DNA of 64,000 nucleotides from Rahnella inusitata_A (lineage in GTDB: Bacteria; Pseudomonadota; Gammaproteobacteria; Enterobacterales; Enterobacteriaceae). The position numbers were made by a program, and so were the translations under genes. The notes below the pieces were generated by a model. That model did not search any database. It worked only from the letters and a program-made list of their open reading frames with translations, and had not been told where the DNA came from. This document shows positions 33,658 through 42,521 of this stretch, one piece after another. Each line of letters begins with the position of its first letter. Positions within the stretch are counted from its first letter, which is position 1. The stretch spans positions 248,001 through 312,000 of the forward strand of contig NZ_CBCPJJ010000014.1 of assembly GCF_965118895.1 (NCBI RefSeq), given 5' to 3'.

Positions 33658-34848
33658 TTACAGGCCTTCCAGCGCCTGTTCCAGATCGGCGATCAGGTCG
33701 TCGGTGTCTTCAATACCAATGCTGATGCGAACCAGTCCGTCGGTGATACCGCTTTGACGGCGGATTTCCGGTGCGACGGCGCTGTGGGTGGTAGATGCCG
33801 GATGGCAGGCCAGCGAATCGGTATCGCCGAGGGAAACCGCCTGCGTGATGATGCTCAGCTTATCGAGGAACGTCCGTGCGGCGTTCAGCCCGCCTTTCAG
33901 TTCAATGGCCATAATCCCGCCGAACAGTTTCATCTGTTGCGAGGCCACCGCATGGCCCGGATGCTGTTGCAGTCCCGGATAAAAGACAGTTCCGACCGCG
34001 CTGTGTCCGTCGAGAAATTCCGCCACGGCCTGCGCACTCAGCGAACTGGCTTCGACGCGCAACGGCAGCGTTTTCAATCCACGGATCAGCAAACTGGCTT
34101 CGAACGGGCTGAGGCAGCCGCCGAACTGTTTCAGACTGAGTGTGCGGATTGGCGTAATAAGCGCCGCAGAACCGGCCACTACGCCGCCGGTCGCATCACC
34201 ATGACCGCTGATGTACTTGGTTGCCGAGTGCAGAACGAGATCAATGCCCAGCTCGAGTGGACGCGTCAGGTACGGCGTTGCGAAGGTGTTGTCGGCTACG
34301 CTCACTGCCCCGGCGGCTTTCGACAGACGGGCGATTTGCGCCAAATCGGCGATATCCAACCCCGGATTGGCCGGTGTCTCGACCAGTACCACTTTGGTGT
34401 TTTTAGTGAATGCGTCTTCCAGTTCGGCGACGTTTGCGACGTGAACCGGTTTGATACCGTAACGCGGCAGCAGATTGCGCACCACGCCTTCGGTGCCGCC
34501 GTACAGCGTACCGATATGAATGATTTCATCGCCCGGCACCAGCAGGGCAAATAAGGTGGCGCTGATCGCCGCCATGCCGCTGGCACAGGCAACAGCAGTT
34601 TCTGCGCCTTCCAGCGCTGCGAGTTTTTGTTCGAAAACGGTTACCGTCGGATTGGCAAAACGGCTGTACATGTAGCCTGGTTCTTCACCGCTGAAACGGC
34701 GCGCGCCGCTGTCAAAATCGGGGTACGAAAATGCAGAAGACGCCGTGATAGGCGTCGCGATGGCGCCCGTCTGGGCATCGGGTTGCTGGCCGCCATGAAC
34801 GGCGAGGGTACGCATCCCTAAAGAACGTGAAGTGTTCAGATGTTTCAT
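33658..34848 (-). CDS. PLP-dependent methionine gamma-lyase-type enzyme (Cys/Met metabolism family)
   Basis: A 396-residue cytoplasmic enzyme of the trans-sulphuration fold-type I family. The PLP lysine is in HSATKYISGHGD (near residue 204), and the family loops SGMAAISAT, VETPANPGL and SLGDTDSLACHPASTTHS are all present. Overall it resembles bacterial methionine gamma-lyases and homocysteine desulphhydrases. The active-site cysteine of the classic methionine gamma-lyases (GCT motif) is replaced by glycine in LYGGTEG, so the substrate could be cystathionine, homocysteine or an O-acyl-homoserine. AGGA precedes the ATG. It sits between glpE and glpG on the same strand, interrupting the usual glpEGR order. 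Confidence 0.88.
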   Translation of the reverse strand: MKHLNTSRSLGMRTLAVHGGQQPDAQTGAIATPITASSAFSYPDFDSGARRFSGEEPGYMYSRFANPTVTVFEQKLAALEGAETAVACASGMAAISATLFALLVPGDEIIHIGTLYGGTEGVVRNLLPRYGIKPVHVANVAELEDAFTKNTKVVLVETPANPGLDIADLAQIARLSKAAGAVSVADNTFATPYLTRPLELGIDLVLHSATKYISGHGDATGGVVAGSAALITPIRTLSLKQFGGCLSPFEASLLIRGLKTLPLRVEASSLSAQAVAEFLDGHSAVGTVFYPGLQQHPGHAVASQQMKLFGGIMAIELKGGLNAARTFLDKLSIITQAVSLGDTDSLACHPASTTHSAVAPEIRRQSGITDGLVRISIGIEDTDDLIADLEQALEGL

Positions 34849-34989
34849 CTTGAAATCCTGTCGTTGGTAGAAGGAAATTATATCAAGACTGAAGATGTGT
34901 AGCTTTTTCCGCTTAAGAACATTTTCGGCGCAGACCGATCGGGCTGGTTATAAAGGAAGTGCGTCTGCGCCGGTAAAAACAACGGGAAA

Positions 34990-35310
34990 TCAGGCTTCGA
35001 TATCCTGAGGGAAGGTTTTAGCCCAGGCTTCAAAACCGCCGTCCACGCTGTAGACCGATTCGAAACCCTGACCGATCAGAAACTGCGCTGCGCCGCGACT
35101 GCTGATGCCGTGGTAGCACATCACCAGCACCGGCTTTTTAGCATCGGCCTGATCCATAAAGGCACGCATGCTGTCGTTGCTCAGGTGGAATGCGCCGGGG
35201 GCATGACCGGCACCGAACGTCTGCGGATCGCGGATATCGACCATCACCGCTTCGCCTGATGTCAGACGGGTATGCGCTTGTTCCACGCTGATTGCTTCAA
35301 ATTGTTCCAT
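34990..35310 (-). CDS. glpE: Thiosulphate sulphurtransferase GlpE (single-domain rhodanese)
   Basis: A 106-residue cytoplasmic rhodanese that transfers sulphane sulphur from thiosulphate to cyanide or thioredoxin. The active-site loop CYHGISSRGAA (Cys near residue 64) and the first-half VDIRDPQTFGAGHAPGAFHL match E. coli GlpE. The start at 35310 gives the E. coli N-terminus MxQFE; an upstream in-frame start is rejected. It is the first gene of a run glpE, lyase, glpG, glpR on the minus strand with gaps of 141, 218 and 9 bases. Confidence 0.95.
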   Translation of the reverse strand: MEQFEAISVEQAHTRLTSGEAVMVDIRDPQTFGAGHAPGAFHLSNDSMRAFMDQADAKKPVLVMCYHGISSRGAAQFLIGQGFESVYSVDGGFEAWAKTFPQDIEA

Positions 35311-35393
35311 TTGGCCGGGCCTCATTCGTCAGTTATCCCGGCATTCTACCTAATTATTCACCAATCAAGACCAGACAAACTGCGCGGGTACCC

Positions 35394-36149
35394 TTAAACC
35401 AGCACGACTTTCACGCCTTTCTGACGCAGCTGCTCAATGATTTCCGCGTTGGCCTCTTTGCCGGTGATCAGCACGTCGATCTGTTCGGTGCGGCTGAACA
35501 ACATGCCCGCACGCTGCCCGACCTTGCTGCTGTCCACCAGGATCGCCAGATTCCCGACGTAATTCAGCATCTTCTGCTCGGCCATCGCCGTCAGCATATC
35601 GGTTTTATACAGGCCATCGGGTGTCAGCCCCGCGCCGCTGGTGAACATCCAGTGGCCGGCATACAGGCTGGCGTCGCCGTCCTGCGGGGCGAGGGTAATG
35701 GACTGACTTTTATTGTACTGTCCGCCCATGATCACCACGCTGTCGTGCTCCTGCTCAATCAGATAATTGGCCAGCGGCAGATAGTTGGTGATCACCTGAA
35801 TGTCTTTCCCGCACATTTCACGCCCGAGCAGAAACGCCGTCGAGCCGCAGTTAATCACCACGCTTTCGCCCGGCTGGCACAGTTCGGCCGCCGCTTTGGC
35901 GATACGCATTTTTTCATTCAGATTGTGGGTCTGGTGGATGTTCAGCGGTGTCCAGTTCTGACGCGGCTGATTGACGGCTTCGGCACCGTTACGCACTTTG
36001 CGTAATTTGCCTAATTCATTGAGTTTGGTGATGTCACGACGCGCTGTCGCCGGAGAAATATCAAAGTGATCAATCACATCAGCGACAGAAATCTGGCCCT
36101 GACGCTGCAAAAGATCGAGGATGGCATTGTGGCGTTGTGGCTCAGTCAT
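35394..36149 (-). CDS. ulaR: L-ascorbate regulon repressor UlaR (DeoR family)
   Basis: A 251-residue repressor, the same length as E. coli UlaR. The DeoR helix-turn-helix GQISVADVIDHFDISPATAR is at residues 18-37, and the effector domain contains NCGSTAFLLGREM and ITNYLPLANYLIEQEHDSV, typical of UlaR. It should repress ulaG and ulaABCDEF from the divergent region near 37.5 kb until L-ascorbate-6-phosphate appears. GGAG precedes the ATG at 36149; 22 extra upstream codons are rejected. Confidence 0.95.
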   Translation of the reverse strand: MTEPQRHNAILDLLQRQGQISVADVIDHFDISPATARRDITKLNELGKLRKVRNGAEAVNQPRQNWTPLNIHQTHNLNEKMRIAKAAAELCQPGESVVINCGSTAFLLGREMCGKDIQVITNYLPLANYLIEQEHDSVVIMGGQYNKSQSITLAPQDGDASLYAGHWMFTSGAGLTPDGLYKTDMLTAMAEQKMLNYVGNLAILVDSSKVGQRAGMLFSRTEQIDVLITGKEANAEIIEQLRQKGVKVVLV

Positions 36150-36240
36150 GGTGGCTCCGCGAGTAAATCGAATCAGAATGATTACCGCGTGATTATAAAC
36201 GAGCATTTGATGCATTCAATCATCATTTACTGATGAAATA

Positions 36241-36262
36241 CGCGGGGAGTCAATTCCCCGCG
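36241..36262 (-). terminator. Hairpin after ulaG
   Basis: CGCGGGGA and TCCCCGCG form a strong stem 31 bases after the ulaG stop, followed on the minus strand by a short T-rich stretch. It separates ulaG from ulaR. Confidence 0.6.
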
Positions 36263-36292
36263 ATGCGTGCTCTGTACCTTTAAATAATGAGT

Positions 36293-37357
36293 TTAAAGGA
36301 AGGATTTAAACGGCAGATCGGTGTCTGTCGTGAAGCAATCCTCGAATCCACGCGGATAGTGGTACTCGAAATTGTCTTTGTCATTCGGGTAGGTGAATTT
36401 GCCGCCGACCTGCCAGATAAACGGCTTGAAGCCGTATTTCAGGCGGTCTTTTTTCATCTCCCACAGCACGCGGATTTCCTGCGGATCAGCCTGGAAATTC
36501 GACCAGATATCGTGATGGAAAGGGATCACCACTTTGGTGTTCAGCGATTCCGCCATGCGCAGCATATCGACGCTGGTCATTTTGTCGGTCACGCCGCGAG
36601 GATTTTCGCCGTAGGAGCCGAGTGCCACGTCAATCTGATATTCATTACCGTGTTTGGCGTAATAGTTGGAATAGTGCGAATCGCCGCTGTGATACAGGTT
36701 TCCGCCCGGCGTTTTGAACAGGTAGTTCACCGCCCGCTGATCCATCATGTCCGGCAGCACACCTGCGGCTTTCTGGTCGGCGGGCAGGGTGATAAGCACC
36801 GTGCGGTCGAAAGAATCCAGCGCATGAATTTCCACATCTTTGATACGCACGACTTTCCCCGGCGTCATCACAATGCAGCGCTCAGCCGGCACGCCCCAGC
36901 TCATCCACAGATCCACGCAGGTTTGCGGGCCGATGAACGGCACGTCGGAGGCGCAGTTTTGCATGACGGCGGCGGCGACGTTAACGTCAATGTGATCGTT
37001 GTGATCGTGCGTGGATAACACCGCGTCGATCTCGCGGATCGCAAAGGGATCAAGCACGAACGGCGTGGTGCGCAGGTTGGGTTGCAGCTTCTTCACACCG
37101 GCCATGCGTTGCATCTGGTGGCCGGTTTTCATCAGCGGGCTGCTGTGATTTTGCTTGCCGACGCCGCACCACAAATCGACGCAAATATTTGCGCCGCCTT
37201 CAGACTTCAGCCAGATCCCGGTACAGCCCAGCCACCACATGGCAAAGGTGCCCGGCGCGACCTTTTCCTGCTCAATTTCTTCGTTTAACCAGGTGCCCCA
37301 TTCCGGGAAAGTGCTCAGGATCCAGGATTCGCGGCTGATCGTTTCTACTTTGCTCAT
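36293..37357 (-). CDS. ulaG: L-ascorbate-6-phosphate lactonase UlaG
   Basis: A 354-residue cytoplasmic metallo-beta-lactamase-fold enzyme that opens L-ascorbate-6-phosphate to 3-keto-L-gulonate-6-phosphate. The metal motif HxHxDH is STHDHNDHID (near residue 115), with further ligands in GDSHYSNYY and VIPFHHDIW. Length and sequence match E. coli UlaG. It is divergent from ulaABCDEF across a 403-base regulatory region, as in E. coli. Confidence 0.97.
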   Translation of the reverse strand: MSKVETISRESWILSTFPEWGTWLNEEIEQEKVAPGTFAMWWLGCTGIWLKSEGGANICVDLWCGVGKQNHSSPLMKTGHQMQRMAGVKKLQPNLRTTPFVLDPFAIREIDAVLSTHDHNDHIDVNVAAAVMQNCASDVPFIGPQTCVDLWMSWGVPAERCIVMTPGKVVRIKDVEIHALDSFDRTVLITLPADQKAAGVLPDMMDQRAVNYLFKTPGGNLYHSGDSHYSNYYAKHGNEYQIDVALGSYGENPRGVTDKMTSVDMLRMAESLNTKVVIPFHHDIWSNFQADPQEIRVLWEMKKDRLKYGFKPFIWQVGGKFTYPNDKDNFEYHYPRGFEDCFTTDTDLPFKSFL

Positions 37358-37760
37358 AGTGTTCCCTCATCGTCATAACAGTGTGAATAAAATGTCACAA
37401 CAAATCATTATGTGATTATATGTGATTGGTTTATGCGAAAACTATCACCGAAATATCGTCATGACAATGACTTTGAATGAAGATTTACTGATGGAGATGA
37501 CAACGCATCCTCAAAGGATATTGAGCGGGAAGAACGTTTTTATAGAAACAATTTTCATTTAATAAGCTGAAATATAAATAAAAAGAGGAGTAAATCTGTT
37601 CGGGTGAATATTTCTGACATGACGATAACTTGCGAGACTGCTCACAAATAATCATTGTGAATCTTTACCTGATTCGATGTGAGCATTAGGGTGCATCTGT
37701 CCCTCACTTTTAATGCGATATTCAGCGTAAAAGATCAAACCAGGTCAGACGGAGAGTCTT
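37358..37760. promoter_or_regulatory. Divergent ulaG/ulaA control region
   Basis: This AT-rich region carries both ula promoters. Near ulaG it has the repeated element ATGTGATT (37409-37428), a candidate UlaR contact. Near ulaA it has a CRP site, listed separately. E. coli uses UlaR, CRP and IHF over this same region; IHF and exact UlaR sites are not resolved by eye. Confidence 0.7.
37631..37646. promoter_or_regulatory. CRP site upstream of ulaA
   Basis: TGCGA-GACTGC-TCACA matches the CRP consensus at nine of ten positions and lies 115 bases before the ulaA start. Confidence 0.6.
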
Positions 37761-39164
37761 ATGGAATTCCTCTACACCCTCTTTACCGTATTTTTTAATC
37801 AGGTAATGACCAACGCGCCGCTGCTGCTGGGTATTGTGACCATGCTCGGTTACATCCTGCTCAGAAAGAGCGCGACGGTAGTTATCAAAGGCACCATCAA
37901 AACCATTATCGGCTTTATGTTATTGCAGGCCGGATCCGGCATTCTGACCGGCACGTTTAAACCGGTGGTGGCCAAGCTGTCGGAGGTTTACGGCATCAAC
38001 GGCGCGATCTCTGACACCTACGCCTCCATGATGGCGACGGTCGAACGCATGGGCGATGCCTACAGCTGGGTCGGTTACGCGGTGCTGATTGCCCTCGGCC
38101 TGAACATCCTGATGGTCGTTTTCCGCCGTATTACCGGCATTCGCACCATCATGCTCACCGGCCACATCATGTTCCAGCAGGCCGGGCTGATTGCGGTCTT
38201 CTTCTTCATCATGGGCTACCCGATGTGGACCACCATCTGGTGCACGGCGATTCTGGTGTCACTGTACTGGGGGATTACGTCCAACATGATGTACAAACCG
38301 ACGCAGTCCGTAACCGAAAACAGCGGTTTTTCCATCGGCCACCAGCAGCAGTTTGCCTCCTGGATCGCCTATAAAATCGCACCGTATCTCGGCAAGAAAG
38401 AAGACAGCGTCGAAGACCTGAAACTGCCGGGCTGGCTGAACATTTTCCACGACAATATCGTTTCCACCGCCATCGTGATGACCGTGTTTTTCGGCATCAT
38501 TTTGTGTTCGTTTGGCCTGGATACGCTGCAACAAATGGCCGGTAAAACCCACTGGACCATCTACATCCTGCAAACCGGTCTGATGTTTGCCGTGGCGATT
38601 TTCATCATCATTCAGGGTGTGCGCATGTTTGTCGCCGAACTGACCGAAGCCTTTAACGGCATCTCACAACGCTTAATTCCCGGTGCCGTTCTGGCGATCG
38701 ACTGCGCAGCGATTTACAGCTTCGCGCCAAACGCCGTGGTCTGGGGCTTTATGTGGGGCACCATCGGCCAGCTGATTGCCGTGGCCATCCTGTTCGGCCT
38801 CGGTTCTTCCATCATGATCATCCCCGGCTTTATCCCGATGTTCTTCTCCAATGCCACCATCGGCGTGTTTGCCAACCATTTCGGCGGCTGGCGCGCTGCG
38901 CTGAAAATCTGTCTGGTGATGGGGATGGTCGAAATCTTTGGCTGCGTCTGGGCTATCAAACTCACCGGCCTCAGCGCCTGGATGGGGATGGCCGACTGGT
39001 CGATTCTCGCACCGCCAATGATGCAGGGCTTCTTCAGCCTCGGCATGGCCTTTATGGGCGTCATTGCGGTGATTGCACTGATGTACATGTTCTTCGCGGG
39101 CCGCACGTTGCGCGCCGAAGAAGACGCTGAAAAACAAGCGCTTAATCAATCTACTTCTCACTAA
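37761..39164 (+). CDS. ulaA: PTS L-ascorbate permease IIC, UlaA
   Basis: A 467-residue inner-membrane component that moves L-ascorbate through the membrane while it is phosphorylated. Eleven or so hydrophobic segments are visible, and the family phrases TGHIMFQQAGL, AIDCAAIYSFAPNAVVWG and IIPGFIPMFFSNATIGVFANH match UlaA. GGAGAG precedes the ATG. It is the first gene of ulaABCDEF, 14 bases before ulaB. Confidence 0.97.
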   Translation: MEFLYTLFTVFFNQVMTNAPLLLGIVTMLGYILLRKSATVVIKGTIKTIIGFMLLQAGSGILTGTFKPVVAKLSEVYGINGAISDTYASMMATVERMGDAYSWVGYAVLIALGLNILMVVFRRITGIRTIMLTGHIMFQQAGLIAVFFFIMGYPMWTTIWCTAILVSLYWGITSNMMYKPTQSVTENSGFSIGHQQQFASWIAYKIAPYLGKKEDSVEDLKLPGWLNIFHDNIVSTAIVMTVFFGIILCSFGLDTLQQMAGKTHWTIYILQTGLMFAVAIFIIIQGVRMFVAELTEAFNGISQRLIPGAVLAIDCAAIYSFAPNAVVWGFMWGTIGQLIAVAILFGLGSSIMIIPGFIPMFFSNATIGVFANHFGGWRAALKICLVMGMVEIFGCVWAIKLTGLSAWMGMADWSILAPPMMQGFFSLGMAFMGVIAVIALMYMFFAGRTLRAEEDAEKQALNQSTSH

Positions 39165-39178
39165 TCAACGAGGTTCCC

Positions 39179-39487
39179 ATGACAGTACGAATTCTGGCGG
39201 TATGCGGTTGCGGGCAAGGCAGTTCGATGATCATGAAGATGAAAATCGGCCAGTTCCTGACGCAGGAAGGTGTGGATCACACCATGAACAGCTGCGCGGT
39301 GGGCGAGTACAAATCAGAACTGGGCGGCGCGGACATTATTGTCGCCTCCACGCACGTCGCGGATGAAATCACGGTCAGCGGCAACAAATACGTGGTTGGT
39401 GTGCGCAACATGCTGTCCGCGGCAGACTTCGGCCCGAAAGTGATGGAAGTGATTAATGCACACTTCCCCACGTCGCTAAAAAAGTAG
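39179..39487 (+). CDS. ulaB: PTS L-ascorbate IIB, UlaB
   Basis: A 102-residue cytoplasmic phosphocarrier. The phosphocysteine is in AVCGCGQGSSMIMKM near the N-terminus, and ADIIVASTHVADEI is typical of the SgaB/UlaB family. It sits between ulaA and ulaC with gaps of 14 and 10 bases. Confidence 0.96.
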   Translation: MTVRILAVCGCGQGSSMIMKMKIGQFLTQEGVDHTMNSCAVGEYKSELGGADIIVASTHVADEITVSGNKYVVGVRNMLSAADFGPKVMEVINAHFPTSLKK

Positions 39488-39497
39488 GGGGCAAAAG

Positions 39498-39968
39498 ATG
39501 AAACTGCGAGATTCGCTGGCTCAGAACGATTCGATCTGCCTGAACGTGGAAGCAGAAACCTGGCAGGAAGCGGTAAAAATTGGCGTCGATATGCTGGTGA
39601 AAGCTGACGTGGTGGAGCCGCGTTACTACCAGGCAATTCTGGACGGCGTCAAACGTTTCGGCCCGTACTTTGTGATAGCGCCCGGCCTGGCGATGCCGCA
39701 TGGCCGTCCGGAAGAGGGCGTGCTCAAAACCGGTTTCGCGCTGGTGACGCTGAAAAAGCCGCTGGTGTTCAACCACGAAGATAACGATCCGGTGGATATT
39801 CTCATCACGCTGGCCGCCGTGGATGCCAACGCTCATCAGGAAGTCGGCATCATGCAGGTGGTGAACCTGTTTGACGATGAAGCCAATTTCGATCGCCTGC
39901 GAGCCTGTACTACAGCGCAGCAGGTCCTTGATTTGATCGACCAGACGTCCGCCGCCGCGGCGCACTAA
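39498..39968 (+). CDS. ulaC: PTS L-ascorbate IIA, UlaC
   Basis: A 156-residue cytoplasmic IIA of the mannitol/fructose type that receives phosphate from HPr. The phosphohistidine lies in GLAMPHGRPEEGV (near residue 68). The start MKLRDSLAQNDSI follows a GGGG-containing ribosome-binding site. It belongs to the ulaABC transporter. Confidence 0.96.
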   Translation: MKLRDSLAQNDSICLNVEAETWQEAVKIGVDMLVKADVVEPRYYQAILDGVKRFGPYFVIAPGLAMPHGRPEEGVLKTGFALVTLKKPLVFNHEDNDPVDILITLAAVDANAHQEVGIMQVVNLFDDEANFDRLRACTTAQQVLDLIDQTSAAAAH

Positions 39969-40001
39969 TTCACATTTTTGCTCTCAGAGAAGGAATTCAC
40001 T

Positions 40002-40658
40002 ATGTCTCATTCATTACCGATGTTGCAGGTTGCACTGGATAACCAGTCGATGGACGACGCCTACAAAACCACGCGTCTGATTGCCCACGAAGTGGACATC
40101 ATCGAAGTCGGCACCATTTTGTGCGTCGCCGAAGGCGTGCGTGCGGTGCGTGATTTAAAAGCGTTGTACCCGGAAAAAATCGTGCTGGCCGATGCCAAAA
40201 TCGCCGATGCCGGAAAAATCCTCTCGCGGATGTGTTTTGAAGCCAATGCCGACTGGGTGACGGTGATTTGTTGCGCCGACATCAACACCACCAAAGGTGC
40301 GCTGGACGTGGCGAAAGAGTTTAACGGTGACGTGCAAATCGAACTGACCGGCTACTGGACGTGGGAACAGGCGCAGGAATGGCGCGACGCGGGCATCGGG
40401 CAAGTGGTGTATCACCGCAGCCGGGACGCACAGGCAGCAGGCGTGGCGTGGAGCGAAGCCGATATTACCGCCATCAAACGTCTTGCCGATATGGGCTTTA
40501 AAGTGACCGTTACCGGCGGGCTGGCGCTGGAAGATTTGCCGCTGTTTAAAGGCATTCCGATCCACGTCTTTATTGCCGGTCGCAGCATCCGCGATGCCAA
40601 AGATCCGGTCGAGGCGGCGCGTCAGTTTAAAAAATCCATCAGTCAGCTCTGGGGCTAA
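40002..40658 (+). CDS. ulaD: 3-keto-L-gulonate-6-phosphate decarboxylase UlaD
   Basis: A 218-residue TIM-barrel enzyme of the OMP decarboxylase suprafamily that converts 3-keto-L-gulonate-6-phosphate to L-xylulose-5-phosphate. LADAKIADAGKI contains the catalytic Asp/Lys of the family; IEVGTILCVAEG and FIAGRSIRDAKDPVEAA are also conserved. The ATG at 40002 follows AAGGA, and eight codons of upstream frame are rejected. Confidence 0.96.
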   Translation: MSHSLPMLQVALDNQSMDDAYKTTRLIAHEVDIIEVGTILCVAEGVRAVRDLKALYPEKIVLADAKIADAGKILSRMCFEANADWVTVICCADINTTKGALDVAKEFNGDVQIELTGYWTWEQAQEWRDAGIGQVVYHRSRDAQAAGVAWSEADITAIKRLADMGFKVTVTGGLALEDLPLFKGIPIHVFIAGRSIRDAKDPVEAARQFKKSISQLWG

Positions 40659-40668
40659 GGAATCTCGC

Positions 40669-41529
40669 ATGATGCATAAAGCCGTTCCACTCGGTATCTA
40701 TGAAAAAGCCCTGCCTGCGGGCGAAGACTGGCTGATGCGCCTGACGCTGGCGAAAGAGCTGGGTTTCGATTTCGTTGAAATGTCGGTGGATGAAACCGAT
40801 CACCGGCTGGCGCGGCTTGACTGGTCACGAGAGCAGCGTCTGCTGGTGGTCGATGCGATTTCGCGCACCGGTATCCGCATTCCGTCGATGTGCCTGAGCG
40901 CACATCGCCGTTTTCCGCTCGGCTCGGAGGACGATGAAACCCGTAATCAGGGGCTGGAAATAATGCGTAAAGCCATCGTGCTGGCGCAGGATTTGGGTAT
41001 CCGCGTGATCCAGCTTGCCGGCTACGATGTCTGGTACCAGCAGGCCAACGATCACACCCGCGAACGTTTTCGCGATGGTTTGCAGGAATCGGTGGAAATG
41101 GCCAGCCGCGCGCAGGTGACCCTGGCGATGGAAATTATGGATTACCCGCTGATGAATTCGATCAGCAAGGCGCTCGGCTACACCCATTACCTGAACAATC
41201 CTTGGTTCCAGCTTTATCCGGATATCGGCAATTTGTCGGCGTGGGATAACGACGTGCAGATGGAGCTGGCAAGCGGCGCGGGGCACATCGTCGCCGTGCA
41301 TATAAAAGATACGCAGCCGGGCGTATTTAAAAACGTGCCGTTCGGCAGCGGCGTAGTGGAATTCGAGCGCTGTTTCGAAACGCTGCAAAAAAGCGGCTAT
41401 CGCGGGCCGTACCTGATCGAAATGTGGAGCGAAACCGCCGCCGATCCGATGCAGGAAGTGCGCAACGCGCGCGCCTGGGTGGTGGATAAAATGCAGAAAG
41501 CCGGGCTGAACATGGAGGAAATGGCATGA
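40669..41529 (+). CDS. ulaE: L-ribulose/L-xylulose-5-phosphate 3-epimerase UlaE
   Basis: A 286-residue TIM-barrel epimerase that converts L-xylulose-5-phosphate to L-ribulose-5-phosphate. The metal-site region includes IQLAGYDVWYQ, AMEIMDYPLMNS and YPDIGNLSAWD, as in UlaE/SgbU. The start at 40669 follows AAGGA; the long upstream extension overlaps ulaD and is rejected. Its stop overlaps the ulaF start. Confidence 0.96.
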   Translation: MMHKAVPLGIYEKALPAGEDWLMRLTLAKELGFDFVEMSVDETDHRLARLDWSREQRLLVVDAISRTGIRIPSMCLSAHRRFPLGSEDDETRNQGLEIMRKAIVLAQDLGIRVIQLAGYDVWYQQANDHTRERFRDGLQESVEMASRAQVTLAMEIMDYPLMNSISKALGYTHYLNNPWFQLYPDIGNLSAWDNDVQMELASGAGHIVAVHIKDTQPGVFKNVPFGSGVVEFERCFETLQKSGYRGPYLIEMWSETAADPMQEVRNARAWVVDKMQKAGLNMEEMA

Positions 41530-42215
41530 CGGAGTCCCTGAAGCAGCGGGTGTTTGAGGCCAATATGGCGCTGCCGGCATACGGTCTGGTGACCTTCACC
41601 TGGGGCAACGTCAGCGGCATAGATCGCCAGCGCGGCCTGGTGGTGATTAAGCCGAGCGGCGTGGAATACGCAAAAATGCAGGCAGACGACATGGTGGTGC
41701 TGAACCTGCAAGGAGACGTCGTTGAAGGGCATTACACACCTTCTTCCGACACCGCCACGCATCTCGAACTGTACGCCCGCTTCCCTGAACTCGGCGGCAT
41801 CGTGCATACGCATTCCACCCACGCAACCTCATGGGCGCAGGCGGGCGTCGCCATTCCGGCGCTCGGCACCACGCATGCAGATTATTTTTCCGGTGCGATC
41901 CCCTGTACGCGTCCATTAACGCGCGAAGAAGTCGCCGGGCAGTACGAGCTGGAAACCGGCAGGGTGATCGTCGAAACGCTGGAAGGGATCAATCCGCTGC
42001 ATATGCCGGGCATTCTGGTCGCCCAGCACGGCCCGTTCTGCTGGGGAACCACGCCGGAGCAGGCGGTACACAATGCCGTGGTACTGGAAGAAGTCGCGAA
42101 AATGGCGTGGATCACCGGCACCCTGCAACGCGCGCAACCGCCGATGGACGATTATCTGCTGCATAAGCATTTCAGCAGAAAACATGGGCCGGATGCGTAT
42201 TACGGGCAAAAGTAG
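41526..42215 (+). CDS. ulaF: L-ribulose-5-phosphate 4-epimerase UlaF
   Basis: A 229-residue class II aldolase-fold epimerase giving D-xylulose-5-phosphate for the pentose phosphate pathway. GNVSGIDRQRGLVVIKPSGVEY and the zinc-site HTHSTHATSWAQAG are AraD/UlaF/SgbE signatures. It is translationally coupled to ulaE (ATGA overlap) and ends the operon. Confidence 0.96.
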   Translation: MTESLKQRVFEANMALPAYGLVTFTWGNVSGIDRQRGLVVIKPSGVEYAKMQADDMVVLNLQGDVVEGHYTPSSDTATHLELYARFPELGGIVHTHSTHATSWAQAGVAIPALGTTHADYFSGAIPCTRPLTREEVAGQYELETGRVIVETLEGINPLHMPGILVAQHGPFCWGTTPEQAVHNAVVLEEVAKMAWITGTLQRAQPPMDDYLLHKHFSRKHGPDAYYGQK

Positions 42216-42521
42216 CGAACACTGAATTGCCATTAATATCCCAACTCCCTTCGCAGCGGAGGGAGCCGATTAAGCCGTCTTCAGGTTTTGCTATTGGCTT
42301 CTCCCCATGCGAAGGGGGAGGTTGAGAGGGGGTATTGGCTGGCGATAAAAATCTAAAAATCTTCCTTCGACATGATTTCATGCATTTTTCCTCTGACCTC
42401 TTGTGAGCATTTTTTCGACATTGGGTTTATACATAAGTGTATTGGGATCACACTTTTTACCGCAATCAGGCTTTTTCTCACGGAAATATTCCGTCCCCTC
42501 TGACAGAAAAGAGACTGCCCT
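42216..42521. other. Region between ulaF and malP
   Basis: No gene is supported. The first half holds a palindromic repeat, listed separately. The second half should contain the malP promoter. I could not see a convincing MalT box or a full CRP site, only a right-half CRP match (ATCACAC) at about 42450-42460. Confidence 0.5.
42240..42334. repeat. Palindromic intergenic repeat, copy A
   Basis: A segment of about 95 bases whose ends are imperfect inverted repeats: CAACTCCCTTCGC on the left against GCGAAGGGGGAGGTTG on the right. A second copy lies at 47037-47131 on the other side of malPQ. Confidence 0.65.

Noticed and set aside
42340..42521. MalT boxes upstream of malP
   Set aside because: I looked for GGGGAKGAGG-type sites on both strands and saw none convincing by eye.
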